Source: Plantago major (lineage: Eukaryota > Streptophyta > Magnoliopsida > Lamiales > Plantaginaceae). From it: a stretch of 64,000 nucleotides of DNA. Below the pieces are notes generated by a model. It did not search any database. It was not told the origin of the DNA and saw only the letters and a list, made by a program, of their open reading frames with translations. This document shows positions 20,861 to 30,908 of this stretch, piece by piece. The DNA lies in the NCBI GenBank assembly GCA_026545765.1, contig CM048843.1, forward strand, positions 21,573,646 to 21,637,645. The letters are read 5' to 3'. The number at the start of each line of letters is the position of its first letter. Position 1 is the first letter of the stretch. Both the position numbers and the translations under genes were made by a program.

Positions 20861-21620
20861 ACTTTGAGACGTTCAATTGATTAGATCAGATTTAATTTAT
20901 TAGATCGATTCCAATTCGGATAAGAAGATTGTAGAGGTTAATTGTTAATTATTATATGTTGCTTATAAATTAATTATTAATTAAGTGTTCGATATTTACA
21001 AAATTGGGAATATAATTTAACCATTTCAACCTCTTAGTACATATATTATATACTTAACATACATATCAAATTAACTAATTACTCTATACATATCGAATTA
21101 CTACATATATTCATATCAAATTACATACTTAACATACAAATTTATCAAATCAAAACTACATACTTCTATACTTAACAAACATATCAAATTAACTAAACTA
21201 ACTATATATACTTAACACACAAATCAAACTAACTACATACATTCATACATACCAAACTTAATTAACATACTACATACATTCATATCATTAATTAAACTAA
21301 CTATCAAATTGAACAAATTACATATAATTAATCAAATTAACTAAACTAACTACTACATACTTATCATATATACATATAATTGCTCAAATTAATCAAAATA
21401 AACAAAATCCCCAAATTTTAAAAAACTAGGGTTTTAGCCAAAATACCTTGATTAATCGGTAGAAATCTGAAATTGATCGAACAAACAAACTCCTTGTCCC
21501 ACTAGCTTCGATTAGGCACCAAGATTGGCCGGAATAACGAAGAATTCACCGGAAACCGAAGAGAGGAGAAGAAGAGAATGAGGAAGAAGAAGGGAGAAGA
21601 GGAAGAAAGTGAGGCATTCT
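20861..21620. other. AT-rich 5' leader region of CACTA-1
   Basis: There is no gene. The stretch is dominated by degenerate copies of CATACTTAACATACAAAT and AAACTAACTACATA. It ends in an AAACCCTAG-type site (about 21430, minus orientation) and a purine-rich tract. The equivalent stretch of CACTA-2 is 43600-44160. Confidence 0.6.
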
Positions 21621-21639
21621 GCCTCTACGTTATGAAACT

Positions 21640-21991
21640 TCGGGACGGACACGTGTCCGTCGGCCCAGTCGAGCCGTCGCCACATGTGGCGACGGATAGG
21701 TATCCGTCGCTATAAAGCGACGGATAATCTATCCGTCGCCCCGTTTTTTTAAAAAAAAAAATTTCCTTTTTTTTTTTATCAAAGTCAAACTTGGGCGACG
21801 GATAATAATTATCCGTCGCTTATTGGCGACGGATACGTTATCCATCGCCAATAAGCGACGGATAACAATTATCCGTCGCCAATTGGGGCGACGGATAGAT
21901 TCCGTCGCCCCAATAAGCGATCCGTCGTTATGGGGCGACGGATTTCATCCGTCGCCCCATAACGTCGTTTTTTCCAGCTTTTCTTGTAGTG
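21640..21991. repeat. CACTA-1 right terminus with subterminal repeats
   Basis: Multiple GGCGACGGATA and TATCCGTCGCC motifs in both orientations lead to the end GCTTTTCTTGTAGTG. It mirrors the left end and matches the left end of CACTA-2. Confidence 0.88.
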
Positions 21992-21994
21992 TGC

Positions 21995-22365
21995 TGCAAA
22001 GCAAACCATTACCATTCTAGAAAAGAAGGTAATGGAGATTTCAACCCATACATGTGAAGTACCAGACCCAAGGTACTCTGGGGAGGAGTACTAGTTGATG
22101 AATACCTGTTTGGAGCTTCACTCAACCAAGCAGAAGCAAAAAAGAGGGCTTGGTCTACTTGAAAAAGTAGGAATCAAGAACTTCTATTCTATCAAACTCT
22201 CTTTCACATCCTACATGGATGTTTTGGAATTTTGCAATAATTACGCGGTGAAAACCGAAATTGGCTCCAAAAGGATGTCAATCACTTCGAAGGTTCAGGA
22301 CATAGAGATAAGTCTTGACAAAGAAACCTTCTGTCAAATGTTTGGACTTCCAAATTCTGGTGGTG
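21995..22365 (+). pseudogene. Continuation of the retroelement-like ORF, cut again by Athila-1
   Basis: After the second TGC the ORF of 14096 continues for about 20 codons and then meets a stop. Another frame carries L-V-D-E-Y-L-F-G-A-S-L-N-Q-A-E. The frame 22095-22365 carries M-D-V-L-E-F-C-N-N-Y-A-V-K and ends M-F-G-L-P-N-S-G-G. The F-x-x-N...I-x-L-x-x-x-x-F-x-x-x-F-G-L-P-N-x-G layout resembles the 'putative plant transposon protein' domain found in plant retroelement ORFs. Athila-1 begins at 22366, immediately after the glycine codons. The frames show at least two indels. The assignment to that family is tentative. Confidence 0.5.
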
Positions 22366-23906
22366 TGATGAGGCATTTTTAGACACCTCATTTAACCCTT
22401 TTTAACCTCTTTTTATTAGTTTTTTGGTTATGTTTAGTGATATTTTGTATATATGTTGTGTTGTTTCTTGTGTTTTGTGTGTTTCCACCTTGTATTCAAG
22501 TTTTAGGTGTTTTCGTGAAGATATGAGGCTGAAATGGTGCATTTTATTGCATTATCAGAATGTCAAAAGTTCCAAGGTCTCAAAGGTGGTGGAACGTGGA
22601 GTCCGACGGTCGAAACGGAAGTGCATTTGGAGTTCGGATGAAGTTTCTACGAACGTTTAAGTGAAAACTTGCGAAAGTGGAACTACAATCAAGCGGTCTA
22701 GCCATTTTGGGCATAACTTCTTCGTACGATGTCGGATTGACCTCAAATCGGCGGCCGCATGAAGATATAGAAAGGTTCTAGCCGATGGTGAAATTTGAGG
22801 AGCGGGAGATCGCCTGAAGTCCTGTACACGACAACAGAGCGCAGCGACAAGAAGATGGAGCGGGCGACCTCCCCAAGGACCGGGCGACCGTCCAGTCCAC
22901 TTTTTCGCGTTACAGTCATTCCAGATCTCATTTTTTACGTTATAAACTTCAGATTTGTAATTCAAACTATCACTTTTTCAATTCACAACATTGTATATGG
23001 GTGAGGAGAAGGTTAGCGTTCCAAGAACATCCATCTTGTGGATTGGATCTTGGCTAGCCATTGGACGTCTGTTCCTCCGTTCTTTTGTAAACCTTCTGTA
23101 CTCTGTCATTTAACCACTGTTATCAACTGGAGCTTCAACCTCTGGTGTACCAGTTACCGTGCCCACTTGACGCAATGCAATTCAGTAGGGTCTTTCATTC
23201 ACATTTTTTCGACCAAGAGCGTATATATTCAAAGTCATTCCGTAATTCGGTATCGTTTCCCTTTGTCTATTACTTTGTATATGTTTATGCTTTTGATCTT
23301 CATATCTCTTGACTGTGACAACATGAGTATGAGTAGCTAAACAACATCCATGGGATGGTGGTGAATTCTTGAGCATGCTAATATAGGACATTGGATGATT
23401 TCTGATTACTGTCTGTTTGATGATTACTTGCGAATAGTTTAGAATAGTTCAAAGTGCCAGCAATCGTTTGCTCATACCTGATTTACAAGAAGGATTCACA
23501 CCCTTAAGGTTAAAAGAGGTTTACGCCCATCACTTTCGACTTCAAACTACAACTATTAGAATTGACGACTCTACTACGTTGATTAAACGTTTTCACTTTC
23601 ATAGTGTCAAAGTAATCCATTGAATTCCTTTACTAGCTAGATCTTGATGAAACCACCACCCCATGTCTCCTTTAATCGATAACAACTTCGTGTTTGCTGT
23701 TTACAAACAATTATGATTGCGAAAGAATAGAATTGGAATTCGTAAGATGAGATTCTAGGACAAACTAGTACTTTTAACACCGACAAGCTTAGTTAAGTCC
23801 TTCGAGAATGACACTCGGGGCAACTTATCAACTCACTACATGCTTTTGCGAGTGAACCTTGATATTTCTCTGGGCTTATAAATTAAGGACTTGATTTGAC
23901 GCATCA
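22366..23906 (+). repeat. 5' LTR of Athila-1
   Basis: The LTR starts TGATGAGGCATTTTTAG and ends TTTGACGCATCA, like the two LTRs of Athila-2, and is 1541 bases long. Its GC-rich segment (about 22800-22905) contains GAGCGGGAGATCGCC and CCGGGCGACCGTCC motifs. Open frames inside it are not genes. Confidence 0.88.
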
Positions 23907-23914
23907 TGTTTTTT

Positions 23915-23930
23915 GGTGCCCTGCCGGGGA
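23915..23930 (+). promoter_or_regulatory. Primer binding site of Athila-1
   Basis: TGGTGCCCTGCCGGGG lies nine bases after the LTR. It is a changed form of the tRNA-Asp-type site seen at 29137 in Athila-2. Confidence 0.75.
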
Positions 23931-24049
23931 CTTAACTCCTTAGTTTGTGTTTTAAAGATTAGTTTAATAAGTTATCTGTGTGTTATCTGTTTGCCGAGAA
24001 TTTTGGTTTAATGCACTAACGGTGCTGAATGTGGTCTAGTTCTGGTGTC

Positions 24050-24822
24050 GTAATTGGTTTGCATATCATCGATGGGGTCAATAAGATCACTCATATTGCC
24101 CAAGGTGGCGAGACTGGGACACCCGATTTTCTTAGAACCGGAAGCAAAAGAGTTCGAGATTACAGAGATTGATCTGATGTTGTTACCCAAATTTATGGGG
24201 ATGAGTGGGGAGAATGCCTTGCAATTCCTTCAGAATTTGTGCTAACCACTTTAGAAACTCCCAAGAGGGGATTGAGTGAATGCCAATATCGTAGGAAGAT
24301 TTTTCCATTTACCCCAGGAGGTGTGCCACGGGGGTGGCTGAGCAGGTTACATGCTAGATCCCTGCGGACATGGGAAGATGTTTTTAGGAGAATTCCTTGA
24401 TGAATATCTCCCATATAGCGAGACCATTGGACTAAGGAGGGACATAACCGAATTCGAGCAAGGAAGGAGTGAGAGGTTCCATGATGCATTCGAGAGATTC
24501 GAGGAAGCCAAGTATGGGTGCCCACATTGTAGGATGACTCTAGCCGAGCTGTGCATGTGTTTCTACAATGGGTTAAATGATGAGGCCCAAGAGAAAGATG
24601 GCAAGTAGAGGGCTGGGTGACAACACTCCCGAGGAGTTGTATGGCATATTTGTGAAATTGGCTACCAATTCGAGGCATAATAAGCAGCGAAGAATTGGAG
24701 CAAAGTCAATGAATGTTGAGGTAAATTCTCTTCATGTTTGTAATGTGGAGTCTGAGATTGATGCGGGTATAGCCAAGTTGGGGAAGCAGGAAATATTGAA
24801 TCCTGTGAATGAAGAGGAGTAA
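24050..24822 (+). pseudogene. Athila-1 gag, broken
   Basis: Several frames together spell a retrotransposon gag. 24054-24245 has L-L-P-K-F-M-G-M-S-G-E-N-A-L-Q-F-L. 24351-24608 has F-L-G-E-F-L-D-E-Y-L-P, then E-F-E-Q-G-R-S-E-R-F-H-D-A-F-E-R-F-E-E and C-F-Y-N-G-L-N, the usual gag pattern. 24577-24822 continues with the linker. Shifts lie near 24245, 24345 and 24600. Gag would form the virus-like particle. Athila-2 lacks the middle of this region (about 430 bases). Confidence 0.78.
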
Positions 24823-24920
24823 CTAACGGAAGAAGAGAATGACTTCTTGCTGGTCATGGAACAATTGGATAAGGTTTTCGCACTCTCAATGAAGCAAGTA
24901 ATGATGAGAGGATCATCTCC

Positions 24921-26219
24921 ATGAACGAAGACATGAAATCCATAGGAGAACTTGTAGTGGAATTGGTAGAAGCATACGATAGAGAGGATGCACTTGAGAC
25001 TCAAGAAGCCGAAGCTCTAGCTATCTTGAGAAGTGGTAAGGAGAGTATTGTGTCTAATCTAGTTGTTGCTAATCCTTTACCCTATGTTTCAAGAAATACA
25101 GGTGCTAGGGATCGTACAAGAGGCAAGTCACCTTTACCACCTTTATCCCCAGAGGAAAACGAAAGCGTTAAAGGGTGGCAACATGCTCCCGGGTCCGGCT
25201 TACATAAGACCCAAAATCCTTACAAGCCCAACAAGAAACCACAATTTCCTTATCCTAATAGGGTGAAGGTGAGGAAATACTTTCGAGACAGAGCTAAGGT
25301 CAAGGTCCCGAATTCGCAAGTGAAGGAATGTGGGACAATCAACTACCACGACTCTCCTCACAAGGAGATTGAAGTACGTTTGGCTTTCGATAATTTAATT
25401 CCTTGTAATGTAGTCCCGGTGGAACCAGTGAATAGGAATGATGCTATTGTTGAAGCTATTCTTGTTGATGAAAATGATTGTGGTGTTGAGGTTGTGATTA
25501 ACGAAGGGGATGTAGACCCCGTTGTGAGTGATACCCGTGTGGAGGAGGTGCATGTGGCACAATGGGTAGTGAAATCACCACCAGGGGAGGTGATTAGGAG
25601 GAAGAGCTCCAAAACGACCAATTCTAATGGCTTTAATGTCAAGGTCGGTTTTGGGATCTTGGAAGGAGTGTCTGGGATGTTGAATACCGGGGATGGTGTC
25701 AATGTCATGCCGTACAAAATGTACGAGGCTAGTAGTGTGAGGGGGCTGAAGGAGAAGGAGCTCAATGTGAGAATGGCAGATGGCTCAATACGGAGATCTC
25801 TTGGTGTTTTAGAAGATGTGGAGGCCCGGTTGGGTAGTGATACCGTGATAACCGACTTTTTTGTGTTAGGTCCGGTTAGTAAGGGGTTGAAAGTGGGAGA
25901 CATAATGGTGTTGTTGAGGAGACAGTTCATAGAGACGCTTGATCTCATGATCAATATGCGCCATCGTCGAGCCACTTATGAGGTTAGGGGTGTGCTACGG
26001 GAGTTGCAAGCTTACACCCAGCCTAACACATTTTGTCCTTGTGAGAACCCTCTCGTAGGGGTTGTAGGGCATGTTTATGTTTGTTCTAATGCGCAGGGAT
26101 CAGGTACTGGAAGGCTTAGGAAGAAGAAGCCCGGTATCAAACCAGCAACACGTGAACTCCGTTGTAAAGTCATGCTATTGACTATAAAGAAGCGCTATCT
26201 GGGAAGCGACCCGGGGTGA
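24921..26219 (+). CDS. Athila-1 gag C-terminal/protease-like protein, 432 codons, no pol
   Basis: This is the longest open frame of the window. The N-terminal part (about residues 1-80, starting M-N-E-D-M-K-S-I-G-E-L) matches the gag tail of Athila-2 at 29718. A Pro/Lys-rich linker follows. A retropepsin-like region lies at about residues 245-350: M-L-N-T-G-D-G-V-N-V-M-P-Y-K, M-A-D-G-S-I, G-V-L-E-D-V and L-L-R-R-Q-F. The triad position reads Asn-Thr-Gly instead of Asp-Thr-Gly, and the usual L-G-R-P-F has become L-R-R-Q-F. The C-terminus after R-E-L-Q-A-Y resembles that of Athila-3. There is no RT downstream. The Met may be internal to a longer gag. It is a degenerate or repurposed protease region in a non-autonomous element. 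Confidence 0.65.
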   Translation: MNEDMKSIGELVVELVEAYDREDALETQEAEALAILRSGKESIVSNLVVANPLPYVSRNTGARDRTRGKSPLPPLSPEENESVKGWQHAPGSGLHKTQNPYKPNKKPQFPYPNRVKVRKYFRDRAKVKVPNSQVKECGTINYHDSPHKEIEVRLAFDNLIPCNVVPVEPVNRNDAIVEAILVDENDCGVEVVINEGDVDPVVSDTRVEEVHVAQWVVKSPPGEVIRRKSSKTTNSNGFNVKVGFGILEGVSGMLNTGDGVNVMPYKMYEASSVRGLKEKELNVRMADGSIRRSLGVLEDVEARLGSDTVITDFFVLGPVSKGLKVGDIMVLLRRQFIETLDLMINMRHRRATYEVRGVLRELQAYTQPNTFCPCENPLVGVVGHVYVCSNAQGSGTGRLRKKKPGIKPATRELRCKVMLLTIKKRYLGSDPG

Positions 26220-26426
26220 CTTGTTCAATCCCTCTCTTTCATTTTGTATTTCATATAGTTGCATTAGCATATTTTCCTTCTTTTTCTAAAAATACAAAAA
26301 TAATTAAATCCATTTTAGTTTGCATTATTAGGATAATTGCATTCACGTTTAAATTCTGTTATTTTTTCTTTAATATTAAAAAAAAGAAGCAAAAATATTT
26401 TCCAAGTTTTTTGGGCTACCACCCGC
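26220..26426 (+). other. 3' untranslated remnant of Athila-1
   Basis: An AT-rich stretch ends TTTGGGCTACCACCCGC. It matches the sequence after the integrase of Athila-2 near 33938-33955, which shows that pol is missing between the protease and this point. Confidence 0.7.
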
Positions 26427-27760
26427 TGTTGGTCCAGATAATGGCAAATTAAAAGACTAGGGGGGAGGGGGGTGAATCGTCTTTTCAAACTTTTGTCGAT
26501 AAAACATTTTCTTAGAAAGTTGGGTAACTTTCTGATACTTATAGTCAGATAGCGGAAGTCTTTCTGATAAGTGCACGTGCTCAGCAAGATATTTAATGTG
26601 TGTAAAATACTTAACAAGAAAGTAAGTGCAGAAAGTAAATAACACACAAGCTTTATAGTGGTATCTGAAGGTGGCGTAATCCTTCAACTAATCCACTTCG
26701 GCCTTTCTGAGGCCTGGAATCCACTAAGACATATAATTGAGGTACCCTTACAAAAATTCTATCTCTCGATTCCTAACACACTAGGATCCTAACCAAGTGT
26801 TCCCCCTGAGTTATTCCCCGGCTTCCAAAGCCAAGTACTTCCTCTACTTAGAACCTTTCTTTAACCTTGGAGTTATTCCTTAGTTTCCCAAACTGAGTAC
26901 TTCCTCTACTCCATGCCCTTTCTTGTGGCGTTGGTAAAGATGTGGTTGTCAGATTGGTATATTAATAACTTTTATAGTTATGTAACACTACATGCTGGAA
27001 CAAGAATCACTTAATACATTTGGACAGTGTATGGTGAATTGTTCTTTTCTGACCCAAGACTATGTTCTTTGTTTAGGAGAATGAATGTCTTAGCAAGTCG
27101 CAACAGTGCTTCAATTCAACTCCTTCGCAACAGATATAACTTGTTTAAGGATCAGGACACTTAGAACTTTCGTGCTTACTTAGAATCAAGAGCTTGGTCG
27201 CAACTTTAAAGCTAGAGAGTAAGTAGGTAGAAGGCTTGTATGCTTGAATGTAATATATGAAGTTCAGTCGTTCAAGTGTGGTTTCAAGCATTCTAAGTGA
27301 TGGTATTTATAGATGAAAATCAAGCGGTTTGAATTACTATCCGTTAGGCTATTGAGATTCAAACTACAAATGATCCGTTGATAGTACTGCAGAATATTTG
27401 TCTCTTTGTTCAGAGATTTTGCTTTTGACAAGCAAGTTCTGCAAAGGCAATAAGTGCAATGTATTATCTTTTGTCCTATTCTGCCAACGGAACGATGTAT
27501 GCTTTCTAAGGTGATGCACGTCGCTTTCAGAAACACTTAGCTTTCTCAGATACTTCGTAAAATATTGTTTCTTCCAGAAACATATAATTTAACCAATTTA
27601 TCATATGCTTTAGGTTTCTGAGGCACAATCCTCTAGTCTTCAGCAATCTTGTGCAGTCTTCTAGTCTTCAAAAACTTGATCTCTTCTGTTGGATGCCTTC
27701 TTCTTGGTCTTTTTCAAAGATATAAAAATTACATTCAGAGACCTAACATCTTATACAAGA
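26427..27760 (-). repeat. Inverted copia LTR, truncated, split by Athila-2
   Basis: It starts TGTTGGTCCAGATAATGG, the reverse complement of the LTR 3' end seen at 10264 and 38251. It runs as an inverted copy with two hairpin-repeat units (about 26800-26910) up to the Athila-2 target duplication at 27761-27765. After Athila-2 its last 21 bases continue at 36641-36661. The first 110 or so bases of the LTR are missing. No gag follows on its inner side. The matching part is about 1.35 kb. Confidence 0.82.
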
Positions 27761-27765
27761 TTTGC

Positions 27766-29130
27766 TGATGAGGCATTTTTAGGACACCTCATCATGTTCT
27801 TTTTACATTCTTTTTACTAACTTTTAGATTAGTTTTTCGTTTATTTCCTTGTATTTTGTACTTTGTTTGTGTTTCTTGTGTCCACCCTTGATCCCAGGTT
27901 TTAGGTGTTTTTCATGAAGAAATGGAGTCAAAAGATGCATTTTGATGCACTATCTCGGAGAGCACAAGATCCAAGACTCCAAATAGGTGCCACGAGGGTT
28001 CCCGAATAGCCTAACGGATCAAATACGGAAGAAATAAGCGAGAACGAGCCTGACTAGAAGCGGGGCGGTCGCCCCAGTCCCTACACGTGAGGACTGAAAC
28101 ATTGCCGTGCTGAAGACTGAGGGGGCGACCGCCCGCTCTAGACGGGGCAGTCGCCCCCTCTTGTTGGGGCTGCTGCCCGCTCTCTGCGGGGCGGTCGCTC
28201 GGTCCATGTAACTCCCTTCCAGGCGTTATGTTTTTTGTCTGATTCCATTAAAAACTCCAGATCATGTAATTTGAATAATCACTTTTTCAATTCACCAAAT
28301 TGTTGAGGGGTTAGGAGGTGGCTAGGGTTCCAGGATCATCCTTCATGGAGATTGGATCTTGGCTAGCCATTGAAGCGTCTGTTTGCTCTGTTTCTCTGTA
28401 ACTTCTATATACTACTATATTTCACCATTGTTATCAACTGAAGCTTCATATATTCAAAGTTATTCGGTAAATCTGTATCGTTTCCCTATGTCTATTACAT
28501 TGTATGTTTATGCTTTTGATCTTCATATCTCTTGCCTGTGACAACATGAGTATGAGTAGCTAAACAACATCCATGGGATGGTGGTGAATTCTTGAGCATG
28601 CTAGTATAGGACTTTGGATGATTTCTGATTACTGTATGTTTGATGAATACTTGCGAATAGTTTAGGATAGTTCAAAGTGCCAGCAATTGTTTGCCCAAAC
28701 CCGATTTATAAGAGGGATTCGCACCCTTATGGTTAAAAGCGGTTTACGCCCATCACTTTCGACTCCAAACTACAACTAGTAGAATTTACAACTCTACTAC
28801 GTTGATTAAACGTTTTCACTTTCAAAGTGTCAAAGTAATCCATTGAATTCCTTTACTAGCTAGCTTTTGATGAAACCACCACCCTATGTCTCCTTTAATT
28901 GATAACTACATCGTGTTTGTTGTATACCAACAATTGTGATTGTGAAAGAATAGAATTGGAGGTCGTAAGATGCAATTCTTAGACAAACTAATACTTTTAA
29001 ACACCAACAAGCTTAGTTAAGTCCTTTGAGAATGACACTCGGGGCAACTTATCAACTCACTATGTGCTTTTGCGAGTGAACCTTGAAATTGCTCTTGGCA
29101 TATAAATTAAGGACATGATTTGACGCATCA
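27766..29130 (+). repeat. 5' LTR of Athila-2
   Basis: The LTR begins TGATGAGGCATTTTTAGG and ends TTTGACGCATCA. A GC-rich segment at about 28060-28205 contains repeated GGGGCGGTCGCCCC-type palindromes in otherwise AT-rich DNA. It pairs with 35262-36635. Confidence 0.95.
28060..28205. repeat. GC-rich palindrome cluster in the Athila-2 LTR
   Basis: GGGGCGGTCGCCCC at about 28062, then GGGGGCGACCGCCCG, GGGGCAGTCGCCCC and GGGGCGGTCGC, occur within 150 bases. The 3' LTR has the equivalent at about 35560-35720. Confidence 0.85.
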
Positions 29131-29136
29131 AATTTT

Positions 29137-29153
29137 TGGCGCCGCTGCCGGGG
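29137..29153 (+). promoter_or_regulatory. Primer binding site of Athila-2 (tRNA-Asp type)
   Basis: TGGCGCCGCTGCCGGGG follows the 5' LTR by six bases. It is nearly identical to the known Athila-type site complementary to tRNA-Asp. Confidence 0.88.
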
Positions 29154-29279
29154 AATTAACTCCTTAGTTTGTGTTTTAAAGATTGGTTTACTTGATTTTT
29201 AGTGTATATCACCTTTCATCTTTGTTTCACTAACGGTGCTAAGAGTGGTGTAGTTCTGGTGTTGTAGTTGTTTCGCAGA

Positions 29280-30366
29280 TTATCAATGGGGTCAATGAGG
29301 TCTCTTATGATACCCAAGGTAGTATGAACATGAAATTCTATCTTTTTAGAACAGGAGGTGAAAAGATTCGAGTTTGAGGAGAATGATCTTATGCTGTTAC
29401 CCAGATTCATGGGGATAAGTGGGGAGAATGCCTTGCAATTCTTGCAAGAATTGGAGCTAGTAACATCTGAGATTCCCAAGAGGGGGTTGAGTTAATGCTA
29501 ATACCGCCGGGAGATCTTTCCACATGTTTTCAATGTAGAGTTTGATATTGATGCAGGTATAGCCGAGTTGGGGAAACCAGAAATAGTGAATCTTGTGAGT
29601 GAGGAAGAGCAAGCAATGGAAGAAGATGAAGTTTTCTTGCTAGCTATGGAGCAATTGGATAAGGTTTTTTAGGCTTGTGCTCTAAATGAAAAGAGCAATG
29701 AAGAGAGGATCGTATCCATGAACGAGGACATGAGGTCTATAGGAGAGCTTGTAGCGGAGTTGGTTGAAGCATACGAGCGAGAAGATGCATTAGAGGCTCA
29801 AGAAGCCGAAGCCCTAGCCATTCTGAGAAGTGGTAAGGAGACTATAGTATCTAATTCAGGTATTGTTGACCCTTTACCCGATGTTTCAGGTTCTACAGGT
29901 GCTAGAGATGATTCGAGAGGCAAGTCACCGTTACAACCTTCATCTCCTACGGGAAATGAAAGCGGTAAAAAGGGGGAGCAAGCTTCCGGGTCTGGTCTAC
30001 ATAAGACCCAAGATCCTTACAACACCCCCCCCCCCCCCCAAGAGACCGTAAGTACCTTATCCTACTAGGGTGAAGGAGAAGAAAGATTTTAGGGACAACC
30101 CAATCTACAAGTCGCTAGAAAAACTCAAGTTGAACATTCCTCTGCTTGAGATGTTGCCCAATGATCCTTCTGTTACCAAGCTCTTCAAGGAGATCTTGTC
30201 CACTAAGAAGGTCTACAAGAAGAATGAGAAAGAACTTGTACCTGAGACGGCCAACTCTGTTTTCGGGCTGCCCATCAAGAAGAAAGATCCCGGGAGCTTT
30301 ATGATTGATATCACCATTGGTGACCAGCAGGTGGGTCAAGCTATGCTTGACATTGAGCTAGCATAA
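29280..30366 (+). pseudogene. Athila-2 gag, internally deleted and frameshifted
   Basis: Fragments match Athila-1: a broken L-P-R-F-M-G-I-S-G-E-N-A-L-Q-F-L block at about 29395-29450, then a jump at about 29520 that skips some 430 bases found in Athila-1. An open stretch, 29718-30068 (M-N-E-D-M-R-S-I-G-E-L-V-A-E-L), ends at a C homopolymer (about 30025-30038) that probably shifted the frame. The frame 30070-30366 continues with L-P-N-D-P-S-V-T-K-L-F-K-E-I-L, and then G-S-F-M-I-D-I-T-I-G, which leads into the protease. Confidence 0.78.
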
Positions 30367-30896
30367 ATCTGATACCTTATTCTGTTTACAAGAATCTTGG
30401 GATTGGACAGCTTAAGACCACCGGCATGGTTGTGCAAATGGCTGATAGAAGTGTAAAACGTCCAAGGGGGATCATCGAAGATGTCTTGGTAAAGGTAGAC
30501 AAGCTGATTGTCCCGGTTCATTTCGTGGTGATGGAGTCAGCAGACGAGGGAAAGCCATCCATGAAAGCTCATGTGATTCTATTGGGAAGACCATTCATGG
30601 CTACAACAAAGACTACACTTGAGTTTGCAACCGGACTAGTGACCATGGAGGTACTAGGTGAGAAAATCCAAATTCAGGTACATTCCAATACTCGAGCTTA
30701 TTTTGTTGATGAGTGCAAACATATTGATTTTGTTGAGGAAATTGTGCATGATACTTACCTTGAATCCTCAACTATTGATAAGCTAGAAGTAGCGTTAACC
30801 TTTGGTTCTGACCATGATTTCATTGATGATGAAACCAAAATGTGGGTTGAGGAATTGAATAGGGCTGAGGTAATCCCTTTTGGAGAGGAAGTATAA
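30336..30896 (+). pseudogene. Athila-2 retropepsin-like protease
   Basis: The active-site stretch A-M-L-D-I lies at the end of the preceding frame (about 30340-30352). A one-base shift then moves reading to the frame holding L-I-P-Y, G-M-V-V-Q-M-A-D-R-S, R-G-I-I-E-D-V-L-V-K-V-D and V-I-L-L-G-R-P-F-M (30426-30896). The Asp is present, while the Gly of the triad falls at the shift. The acidic C-terminal tail lies between protease and RT, as usual in this lineage. Confidence 0.78.
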
Positions 30897-30908
30897 GAGA
30901 GTTTAGAG

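Larger units (their letters stand above)
14144..21991 (-). mobile_element. CACTA-1, full-length but decayed En/Spm transposon (TSD TGC)
   Basis: The element starts CACTACAAAAAATC and ends TTTTCTTGTAGTG. It is flanked by the 3-bp target duplication TGC at 14141-14143 and 21992-21994. Both ends hold dense subterminal repeats built on GCGACGGATA and its complement. Inside, on the minus strand, are a TNP2-type transposase (about 20190 down to 16950), an extra partial 5' copy of it (about 20860 to 20373) and a TNPA-like gene (16670 to 14640). All are broken by stops and frameshifts. The length is about 7.85 kb, normal for an autonomous-size CACTA. It split the small ORF at 14096. Confidence 0.93.
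22366..26426 (+). mobile_element. Athila-1: Ty3/gypsy element with gag-protease but no pol, 3' part missing
   Basis: A 5' LTR (22366-23906), a tRNA-Asp-type primer binding site and a gag-protease region are followed directly by sequence matching the post-integrase part of Athila-2 (TTTGGGCTACCACCCGC at 26409-26425, compared with 33938-33955). Reverse transcriptase, RNase H and integrase are absent. The 3' LTR is missing because an inverted copia LTR begins at 26427. LTR and internal sequence are clearly related to Athila-2. This looks like a non-autonomous derivative. It is inserted in the ORF that ends at 22365. Confidence 0.82.

Noticed and set aside
25358..25975. Minus-strand open frame of 205 codons
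   Set aside because: It lies antisense to the Athila-1 gag-protease frame and has low-complexity Ser/Thr composition.
28019..28207. Open frames in the GC-rich part of the Athila LTRs (also 35597-35821)
   Set aside because: They lie in LTR sequence, are not conserved between the two LTRs and are due to the palindromic GC repeats.
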